Positions 1 to 5,068 of a DNA stretch of 6,013 bases are shown here, in pieces; position 1 is the stretch's first letter; every line of letters starts with the position of its first letter. A program made the translations under genes and the position numbers. A model generated the notes under the pieces. That model had not been told where the DNA came from. It made no database searches and saw only the letters and a program-made list of their open reading frames with translations. This DNA comes from JBCBEX01 sp039027055 (GTDB taxonomy: Bacteria; Bacteroidota; Rhodothermia; Rhodothermales; Rubricoccaceae), in the NCBI GenBank assembly GCA_039027055.1, contig JBCCLD010000292.1, forward strand, positions 1 through 6,013, written 5' to 3'.

Positions 1-4
1 GAGA

Positions 5-46
5 GACGGGGCCTCTGGGCCAGAAAGAGCCGTTCTGGGCCCCGTC
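5..46. repeat. Perfect 9-bp inverted repeat with inner stem (edge hairpin)
   Basis: GACGGGGCC at 5-13 is the exact reverse complement of GGCCCCGTC at 38-46. Inside the loop, CAGAA (21-25) can pair with TTCTG (33-37), leaving a 7-nt loop and a one-sided bulge at 14-20. The octamer TCTGGGCC also occurs twice as a direct repeat (14-21 and 35-42). No T-tract follows on either strand, so this is not a standard intrinsic terminator. It lies at the window edge, and its partner gene, if any, is to the left. The structure is seen in the sequence; its role is unknown. Confidence 0.5.
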
Positions 47-69
47 AAGAAAAAGGGCATGGTGGTGAG

Positions 70-106
70 ATCAGATCGAGGTCAACACGCACTACGCAAC
101 ACATCC
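70..106 (+). repeat. Dispersed 37-bp intergenic repeat, copy A (heptamer-built)
   Basis: This stretch matches the reverse complement of 2563-2599 at 33 of 37 positions by hand alignment. The core shared by both copies is GATCGAGGTCA, one variable base, then CACGCACTACGCAAC. Its right half is made of degenerate 7-mers (CAACACG, CACTACG, CAACACA at 84-104). Read in frame it gives a peptide like EVNTHYAT, and the inverted copy gives EVSTHYAT. There is no gene around either copy, so I take this as a non-coding dispersed repeat, not a protein remnant. The two copies flank the ABC transporter gene in opposite orientation. Confidence 0.65.
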
Positions 107-198
107 GGGCGAACTCGTCAAACATCTTGAGCGCCACCACTAGCGCCGGTTGGGATCACCACTTCGCCTACCTGTGGGGTGCAGGTGGGGAGAAGAAA

Positions 199-237
199 GG
201 GGGCGTCTCGGAGCTGACACCGAGACGCCCCCATTTT
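199..237 (+). terminator. Strong intrinsic terminator, possibly bidirectional
   Basis: The arm GGGGGCGTCTCGG (199-211) and the arm CCGAGACGCCCCC (220-232) form a perfect 13-bp GC-rich stem with an 8-nt loop (212-219). On the plus strand it is followed by ATTTTG (TTTT at 234-237). On the minus strand the stem is followed by TTTCTTC, so it could stop transcription both ways. It most likely ends a gene to the left of the window and insulates the ABC gene that starts about 190 bases downstream. Confidence 0.75.
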
Positions 238-245
238 GTGGGGCA

Positions 246-253
246 TATGTTTG
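246..253 (+). promoter_or_regulatory. Possible Bacteroidota-type -7 promoter element
   Basis: TATGTTTG fits the Bacteroidota -7 consensus TAnnTTTG. It lies just after the terminator and about 170 bases before the ABC gene. I see no convincing TTTG -33 element at the usual distance upstream, so this is a weak call that rests on one half of the promoter. The rest of the leader (254-425) shows no open reading frame with coding character. Confidence 0.22.
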
Positions 254-425
254 TCTGTTGCCCATTCGGGTAGACTACGCGCTTCGCAGTAGCGGTACCG
301 GCATGGATGGGGCTCGAGCCGAAACCGCCTCCCCCGCCGCGCCGTTGCCTGCGCTGGTAATTCGGTTCACCATGCACTGAGCCAACACCCCCTCGAACTC
401 TTCACGTCCCACCTCCCACGTCCTC

Positions 426-2277
426 GTGCTTAGCCGGCTCAACGTCTACCTGTGGCGCTACAGGCACCTCATGATTCCAGGGCTGGTGTGCGCGCTCGTA
501 GCAGCGGGGGTTCCGCCTCCTCGTGCCCAACGTAGTGCGGCAGTCGGTGGATGCCGTGCCACGCATGGTGGACCTGCACGCGCTCTACCAGGGGACGCCC
601 GTCAGCGGCTTTGCCTACGCGCAGTTTACCTATACGCTCGTTCTAGGCGGTTCGGTGATCCTGGCCTTCAGCCTCCTGAGCGGCCTCCTGCTGTTCCTCA
701 TGCGCCGCACGGTCGTCGTGGCGAGCCGCCACATCGAGTTCGACCTCCGGAATGTGCTCTACGACCACCTCCAGCGGCTCGGGCGCCCCTTCTACAGCCA
801 GACGGCCACCGGCGATGTGATGACGCGCGCCACGAGCGACATCGAGAAGGTGCGACGGTACGTCGGGCCTGCGCTGATGTACACCGTGCAGGCCGTCGCC
901 GTCACCGGGTCAGCCCTCGTGGTGATGCTGTTTATCTCGCCGACGCTGACATTCTGGGCGCTCACGCCGATGCCCCTGCTCGCCATCTCGATCTTCTTCG
1001 TCGCGCGCCTGATCCACACGCGCACGGACCGGCAGCAGGCGCAGTATTCGATGCTCACAAGCCGCGTGCAGGAGGCGCTGTCGGGCATTCGCGTGGTGAA
1101 GGCCTACGTCCGCGAGGACCACGAGGCGAAGCGCTTCGAGCGCGAGAGTGTCGGCTACCAGCACCGTGCGCTCGACCTTGCGCTCGTGGAGACCGCGTTC
1201 CGACCAACCATGATCGTGCTCATCGGCGCCTCCACGATCCTCGTCGTGTGGGTCGGCGGCCAACTTGCCATTGAGGGCGCGATCACGCTGGGCAACATCG
1301 CTGAGTACATCATCTACGTCGCTATCCTGACGTGGCCTGTCGCCTCGCTGGGGTTCGTGATCAACATGATTCAGCAGGCGCGTGCCTCGTGGAGCCGCCT
1401 CGTGCGCATCCTCGACCGGACGCCCGCGATCCAAGACAGCGACCAGACCAACTCGGGCATCGACGCCGTGGCAGGCCGTATCACGTTCGAGGGCACCGGC
1501 TTCCGCTTTGCCGACCACGCCGGTCGGGTGACTCGCGGCGACGGGGTCGGTGGCGACGGGGCACCGTCTTTCGAGGCCCCGTGGGTGCTGCGCGACGTGT
1601 CGGCGGACGTGCCGGCGGGGACCACGCTTGGCATCGTCGGGCGCACCGGCTCAGGCAAGACGACCCTCGTCGAGCTCATCCCGCGTCTCCTAGACGCCGC
1701 CGAGGGCCGCGTGCTCATCGACGGCGAGGACGTACGCACGGTCCCGCTCGACGTGCTCCGTCGCAGCATCGGCTACGTCCCGCAGGAGGTGTTTCTGTTT
1801 AGCGACACCATCGCGCACAACATCGCCTTCGGCAAGCTAGACGCCTCAGACGACGAGATCCGTCAGGCTGCAGTGGAAGCCGACCTGCTCGGCAACATCG
1901 AGGACTTCCCCGAGGGCTTCAAGACGCGCGTCGGCGAGCGCGGCATTACGCTCTCGGGCGGCCAGAAGCAGCGCACCGCCATCGCGCGCGCGCTCATCCG
2001 CCGCCCGCCCATCCTCATCTTCGATGATGCGCTCTCGGCCGTGGACACACAGACCGAGGCACGCATCCTCGCCAATCTCCGCCAGCAGTTCGGACAACGG
2101 ACCGTCGTGGTGGTGAGCCACCGCATCTCAGCCGTGCAGGACGCCGACCAGATCCTCGTTCTCGATGAGGGCCGCGTGGCTGAACGCGGCACCCACGCTG
2201 ACCTCGTGGAGCACGGCGGCATCTACGCGGAGATGCATCGGAAACAGCTGCTCGAAGAAGCGCTAGCGGCCGCGTAG
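426..2277 (+). CDS. ABC-type exporter half-transporter (MdlA/YheI-like), apparent frameshift near the N-terminus
   Basis: This is a membrane half-exporter: an ABC transmembrane domain followed by an ATPase domain, expected to pump lipids, drugs or peptides out of the cytoplasm as a dimer. Translation from GTG 426 gives LSRLNVYLWRYRHLMIPG and then runs out of frame. From base 511 another frame continues FRLLVPNVVRQSVDAVP to the stop at 2275-2277. Dropping one G from the G5 run at 506-510 joins them into 616 residues, a normal length for the family. Without the join, the first start in the second frame is GTG 523 (584 residues), which lacks most of helix 1; TAG at 499-501 closes that frame upstream. 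In joined numbering, membrane segments lie at about 15-34, 67-93, 147-190 and 262-315. Walker A is GRTGSGKT (K411), the Q-loop is Q453, the signature is LSGGQKQR (509-516), Walker B is ILIFDD (D533) and the H-loop is H565. D534 replaces the usual catalytic Glu. A Gly/Asp-rich insert lies at about 364-386. No Shine-Dalgarno is visible at 426. The substrate is unknown. Confidence 0.85.
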
Positions 2278-2508
2278 GGCCTGTCGCCGAAGAAGCCGAG
2301 GCGCCGCTTTCACCGTCGCGCACCGGACAGCACACGCAGACCCGCTGCGATCGAGCCTGCCGGGGCGGCTTGTGCACAAGGTTGCCTCTCTGCTTGGGAC
2401 TGCCCGCATCCGCCTCAGGTTGCGGTCGTGCACTCGCTATCGCTACCAGATGCCTTCGTTCGGGTCGCGCAGGGTGCACCCATTGGCGTTCATCTTCGAG
2501 GCCTCTCT

Positions 2509-2528
2509 CCACCGGTTGCCACCGGTTG
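2509..2528. repeat. Tandem 10-bp direct repeat, two units
   Basis: CCACCGGTTG occurs twice in a row (2509-2518 and 2519-2528). Each unit contains the palindrome ACCGGT. It lies in the gene-free spacer after the ABC gene. Its function is unknown, and two short units could arise by chance. Confidence 0.4.
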
Positions 2529-2562
2529 ATACGCTTTCGGTTCTCGATGTCAGGATAGCCGA

Positions 2563-2616
2563 GGAGGCGTTGCGTAGTGCGTGCTGACCTCGATCCGATA
2601 CGCAACACGCAACACG
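2563..2616 (-). repeat. Dispersed 37-bp repeat, copy B, inverted, with adjacent heptamer tract
   Basis: Bases 2563-2599 read on the minus strand match copy A (70-106) at 33 of 37 positions. Immediately beyond, at 2600-2616, the plus strand carries two CAACACG heptamers (2602-2608, 2609-2615) facing the repeat. The unit GTTGCGTAGTGCG (2569-2581) can therefore pair imperfectly with the facing heptamers across a loop around CCTCGATCC. Degenerate heptamers of this kind are, from memory, found scattered in intergenic DNA of various GC-rich bacteria. I could not search for other copies. Confidence 0.6.
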
Positions 2617-2868
2617 GAGCCATGCTGACATCGTGACGCCGAATCCGTACGACAACTCAGTTTGTGCCCTATCGACGAGCTTTCGAGCTTGGTTCGTGTA
2701 GGGAGCAGAGGGCACCAAACACGCCCCCTACCCTCCACGGACTGTCCGAAGCATACGTCGAGCCATCGCACGCGGCTTCGATACAGTAGGTATTTGCAAT
2801 AGCGGATTATTAAGCGGTTTTCGCCAGCAGCGTCCTCATGTTCGGATGCTAAACTGGTCCGTTGCCCC

Positions 2869-2900
2869 ATAAAAAAAGCCCGGCACCGCGTGGGTGCCGG
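2869..2900 (-). terminator. Intrinsic terminator of the csbD-like gene
   Basis: On the minus strand CCGGCACC and GGTGCCGG (plus-strand arms 2880-2887 and 2893-2900) form a perfect 8-bp stem with a 5-nt loop. It is followed by GC and then seven T (plus-strand A 2871-2877). It lies 28 bases beyond the stop codon of the csbD-like gene and has the classical orientation for it. Its polarity suits only the minus strand, so it does not explain how ABC transcripts coming from the left end. Confidence 0.88.
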
Positions 2901-2928
2901 ACTGGTCGGCTAGACCGAAGGAGATGCG

Positions 2929-3117
2929 CTAGAGCACGGCGTTCATCTTTTGCATGATGACCATGCGGTCCTCGCCCGTCTTCTCATGGATGAGGTTGAC
3001 CATCTTGCCGAGGTTACCACGCGCCTTCTTGAGGTCGGAGTCGTCAATTTCGCCCCAGACGGCTTGGATCTGGGCTTTGACGCGCTGCCAGTTCTGCTCC
3101 ATGCGGGCCTTACTCAT
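2929..3117 (-). CDS. CsbD-family small stress protein
   Basis: This is a 62-residue hydrophilic protein, MSKARMEQNWQRVKAQIQAV onward. The pattern NWQRVKAQIQAVWGEIDDSD followed by a KKARGNLGKMVNLIHEKTG segment matches the CsbD-like family: a Trp near the start, WG-x-(L/I)-(T/D)-DD in the middle and a helical tail with L-x-x-x-I-x-x-x-x-G. Members are usually 55-75 residues, so this one is complete. CsbD proteins are induced by general stress (SigB in Bacillus); their molecular action is not established. The ATG at 3117 is chosen because it gives the family length and directly precedes the conserved block. No Shine-Dalgarno is visible. The gene is monocistronic: it has its own terminator at 2869-2900 and diverges from hemG across 355 bases, where its promoter must lie. 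The longer open frame on the opposite strand is rejected as a shadow. Confidence 0.85.
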   Translation of the reverse strand: MSKARMEQNWQRVKAQIQAVWGEIDDSDLKKARGNLGKMVNLIHEKTGEDRMVIMQKMNAVL

Positions 3118-3204
3118 AGGAATCGTGAGAGTTGGTGAGGCAAGAATGCCGACGCCGGGTCTGGGAGGACGCGCGATCGGCGCGGGTGGGACGGTTTTCG
3201 ACTA

Positions 3205-3212
3205 TCAATATA
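3205..3212 (-). promoter_or_regulatory. Possible -7/-10 promoter element for the csbD-like gene
   Basis: On the minus strand the sequence TATATTGA is close to both TATAAT and the Bacteroidota TAnnTTTG element. It lies about 88 bases upstream of the csbD-like ATG. A matching upstream element is not obvious (TTTC lies about 15 bases further upstream), so the call is tentative. Confidence 0.27.
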
Positions 3213-3324
3213 CTGGCCCGATTTGCGAAAGCTCCGGAACCAGAGACCAGCCTCGCGCGCATAACGCCGTTTTTTGTCGACTAGAAGGTGGACGCCTTTC
3301 TCACATTTGTCTTGCCCCACGTGC

Positions 3325-3372
3325 AAAAATCGCGCATACGCGGCGATTTTCGGCGAAAACTGAAAGTTTCAG
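3325..3372. promoter_or_regulatory. Cluster of adjacent palindromes in the csbD-hemG divergent region
   Basis: Three dyads lie side by side. AAAATCGC (3326-3333) pairs with GCGATTTT (3343-3350). TTTTC (3347-3351) pairs with GAAAA (3355-3359) around GGC. CTGAAA (3360-3365) and TTTCAG (3367-3372) form a perfect 6-bp palindrome around one G. The first two share the TTTT at 3347-3350, so as RNA they would be mutually exclusive. A CACGTG hexamer sits just upstream (3318-3323). The position, 100-150 bases before the hemG start, suggests operator sites or a structured 5' leader. No regulator can be named. Confidence 0.4.
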
Positions 3373-3472
3373 CCTGAGATCGGACACGGGTAGCGCATCG
3401 CCCTCTCCCCTACTCCCTTCATTTTCTCTTCATTCCCATTTCGAAACGGTCAGATTCCGCCCCGCCCCTGTC

Positions 3473-4915
3473 ATGACCGCCCGTTCTTCTAGCTTCTCAG
3501 CCTCGACGTCGGCCCCGTCCCAACTCCGGGTTGCGGTGCTCGGTGCCGGCGTGAGCGGCCTCGCCGCAGCGCTCCGCCTCGCCGACGCTGGGATCCACCC
3601 GACGGTCTTCGAGGCGCGATCCGCCCCCGGGGGCGTCATCCGTACCCTGCGCCGCGACGGCTTTCAGGTGGACGTGGGGGCCAACTCGATGCAGGCCAAG
3701 CCAGGGCTCGTTCAAGAGCTGGTCGATCGCCTTGATCTGGGCGGCGCGGTCGTCGCTCCGGGCGCGTCTGCGCAGAACCGCTACATCGTGCGGGATGGCG
3801 TAGCGATGGCGGCCCCGCTCAAGCCGCCGCACCTGGCCACGACGAAGCTGTTCTCACGGCGCGCCAAGGTGCGCCTGCTCGCCGAGCCGCTCGTCCGGCG
3901 TGGGACCGACCGTGACGAGAGCATCGCGGCGTTTGTGACGCGGCGGCTCGGACGCGAGGTGCTGGACTATGCCGTGGACCCCTTCATCGGGGGCATCTAC
4001 GCTGGTGATCCGGCGCGCTTGTCCCTGCGGCATGCGTTTCCGAGACTCTACACGCTGGAGCACGCGCACGGGTCGCTGCTACGCGGCATGGCCTCTGTCC
4101 ACAGGGCCCCCTCGTCTGACGCCGTGGCGCCACCCGCTACTGGGGAGACTGGCGCGAAGAAACCACCCCGGTCGTTTTCGTTTCGGGATGGCATGGAGAC
4201 GCTACCGCACGCGCTCGCCTCGGCGCTCCCCGCAGGCAGCGTATGCTACAACCGCCGCGTGGTCAGCCTCGGGCGAGACGGCCAGGGGTGGACGGTGGCA
4301 GTGCAGTCGTACGACGAGGTGGGACACGGGCTGCGTGCAGAGCACTTCGATGCGGTGGTGTGCACGCTCCCCCTGCACCGGCTGTACGAGTTGGCGTGGC
4401 CTGCCACCCTCGACGTGACGCCCCTCGCGGCCGTCTCCTACGCGCCTGTCACGCTGGTCGCGCTGGGCTATCGCCGCGACGCCGTGGCGCACCCACTCGA
4501 CGGATTCGGCCTGCTTGTGCCAAGCCGGGAGCGCTTCGACCTGCTGGGCGCGCTGTTTTCGTCGTCGCTCTTCCCGGGGCGCGCGCCCGAGGGGCACGTG
4601 CTGCTGACGTGTTTCGTGGGCGGCATGCGGCGGCCCGCGCTCGCGGCGGCCTCCTCCGAGGCACTACTACCCCGCCTCCGGCGTGATCTCGGGACGCTGC
4701 TCGGCGTGCGCGGCGCGCCCGTGTTTGTCGAGCGCTTTAGCTGGACCCAGGCAATCCCGCAGTACCACCTCGGCTACGACGGGGTGCTCGATGCGCTCGC
4801 GGACCTCGAAGCGCGGCATCCTGGCCTACGGTTTGCAGGCAACTTCCGTCACGGCGTCTCCGTCGGCGATGCGTTGGCCTCCGGCTGGCAGGCGGCCGAG
4901 GCGCTGCTCGTCTGA
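3473..4915 (+). CDS. hemG: Protoporphyrinogen oxidase (oxygen-dependent, FAD, HemY/HemG type)
   Basis: This 480-residue flavoprotein converts protoporphyrinogen IX to protoporphyrin IX, the penultimate step of protoheme synthesis; it usually sits peripherally on the cytoplasmic membrane. The N-terminal dinucleotide-binding fold is VAVLGAGVSGLAAALRLADA with GxGxxG at G24-G29, ending in the acidic E47 for the FAD ribose. The GG motif APGG follows (51-54), then DVGANSMQ (67-74). The family block DPFIGGIYAGDP starts at D169 and continues with LSLRHAFPRLYTLEHAHGSL. FRDGMETL is at 237-244, and the C-terminal FAD-contacting motif FAGNFRHGVSVGDALASGW is at 454-472. Length is typical. ATG 3473 places a Ser-rich 18-residue tail before the first strand; the in-frame open region extending back to 2954 is antisense to the csbD-like gene and is not coding. 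No Shine-Dalgarno is visible. It is separated from the phosphorylase by 153 bases with separate control signals. NCBI names this family hemG, while Bacillus uses hemY. Confidence 0.93.
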   Translation: MTARSSSFSASTSAPSQLRVAVLGAGVSGLAAALRLADAGIHPTVFEARSAPGGVIRTLRRDGFQVDVGANSMQAKPGLVQELVDRLDLGGAVVAPGASAQNRYIVRDGVAMAAPLKPPHLATTKLFSRRAKVRLLAEPLVRRGTDRDESIAAFVTRRLGREVLDYAVDPFIGGIYAGDPARLSLRHAFPRLYTLEHAHGSLLRGMASVHRAPSSDAVAPPATGETGAKKPPRSFSFRDGMETLPHALASALPAGSVCYNRRVVSLGRDGQGWTVAVQSYDEVGHGLRAEHFDAVVCTLPLHRLYELAWPATLDVTPLAAVSYAPVTLVALGYRRDAVAHPLDGFGLLVPSRERFDLLGALFSSSLFPGRAPEGHVLLTCFVGGMRRPALAAASSEALLPRLRRDLGTLLGVRGAPVFVERFSWTQAIPQYHLGYDGVLDALADLEARHPGLRFAGNFRHGVSVGDALASGWQAAEALLV

Positions 4916-4955
4916 CGGTCGTTTCCGCCCCGATCTGGTGTTTTTGAAGCGTTAA

Positions 4956-4997
4956 AGCATCACAGCCCTACGTCTTGCCCGGGCGAAGCGTGATGCT
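4956..4997. promoter_or_regulatory. Nested dyad between hemG and glgP
   Basis: AGCATCAC (4956-4963) is the exact reverse complement of GTGATGCT (4990-4997). Between them lies the perfect palindrome GCCCGGGC (4977-4984), flanked by CTT (4974-4976) and AAG (4986-4988). GAAGCGT is also a direct repeat (4946-4952, 4985-4991). No T-tract follows, so it is not a normal terminator of hemG. It overlaps the possible glgP promoter and could be a binding site or a weak stem-loop at the hemG mRNA end. Confidence 0.4.
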
Positions 4998-5002
4998 ATC
5001 TT
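4975..5002 (+). promoter_or_regulatory. Possible glgP promoter
   Basis: TTGCCC (4975-4980) and TATCTT (4997-5002), spaced by 16 bases, are a modest sigma70-like pair. Transcription would start near 5009, just before the operator-like palindrome at 5019-5032, which would suit a repressor road-block. The match is weak, and the host may use a different consensus. Confidence 0.28.
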
Positions 5003-5018
5003 CTGCGCTGCCTCGGAG

Positions 5019-5032
5019 TGTAAACGCTTACA
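5019..5032. promoter_or_regulatory. LacI/CcpA-type operator in front of glgP
   Basis: TGTAAACGCTTACA is a 14-bp near-perfect palindrome (TGTAA, four bases, TTACA) with a central CG. It fits the catabolite-responsive-element consensus TGNAARCGNWWWCA at every position and the general LacI-family pattern with a central CG. It ends 36 bases before the glgP ATG. Because glgP degrades glycogen or maltodextrin, a sugar-sensing LacI-family regulator is the natural candidate. No regulator gene is in the window. Confidence 0.62.
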
Positions 5033-5058
5033 TCCCTCCTGACAACCCCCATTCGCAC

Positions 5059-5063
5059 AAGGA
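5059..5063 (+). promoter_or_regulatory. Shine-Dalgarno for glgP
   Basis: AAGGA lies five bases before the ATG at 5069. It is the only clear ribosome-binding site in the window, and it fixes this start over the internal ATGs. Confidence 0.6.
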
Positions 5064-5068
5064 CCCTC

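Larger units (their letters stand above)
2278..2928. other. 650-bp intergenic stretch without a convincing gene
   Basis: This stretch separates the convergent ABC and csbD-like genes. The short open frames on both strands look random: many Arg/Cys/His, no recognisable domain, and no start signals. It holds a tandem CCACCGGTTG pair (2509-2528), repeat copy B (2563-2599), extra CAACACG heptamers (2602-2615) and a small TTCG-loop hairpin (AGCT 2678-2681 with 2686-2689) enclosed by CCCTA (2667-2671) and TAGGG (2699-2703). The csbD-side terminator is at 2869-2900. Base composition becomes more AT-rich from about 2780 to 2870. I see no clear intrinsic terminator just after the ABC stop codon. Confidence 0.6.

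Noticed and set aside
84..104. CRISPR-like short tandem units
   Set aside because: The 7-mer units are contiguous, without spacers, and there are only three. This is a simple degenerate repeat.
69..143. Reading DQIEVNTHYATHPGELVKHL as the C-terminus of a gene from the left
   Set aside because: The same frame has TGA at 66-68, and the THYAT part comes from the dispersed DNA repeat, which gives a similar peptide at copy B.
511..1274. Continuation of the 426 frame beyond the frameshift (to a 282-residue product)
   Set aside because: After about residue 28 it reads Arg/Pro/Ala-rich nonsense overlapping the real exporter frame.
2370..2587. Two plus-strand 62- and 71-codon open frames after the ABC gene
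   Set aside because: They overlap in different frames, have no ribosome-binding site and no recognisable sequence, and end in the repeat.
2664..2703. Possible tRNA-like fold (GGTTCG segment and CCCTA/TAGGG ends)
   Set aside because: It is too short, has no anticodon arm and no 7-bp acceptor stem. Only a small hairpin remains.
2015..2870. Three overlapping minus-strand open frames (2015-2623, 2443-2718, 2550-2870) as possible genes
   Set aside because: They overlap each other in different frames, partly cover the ABC ATPase domain, have no recognisable motifs, and one runs through the heptamer repeat.
2954..3472. 173-codon N-terminal extension of the protoporphyrinogen oxidase
   Set aside because: It is antisense to the csbD-like gene and then crosses the palindrome-rich spacer. 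Its residues show no domain, and ATG 3473 gives the usual family length.
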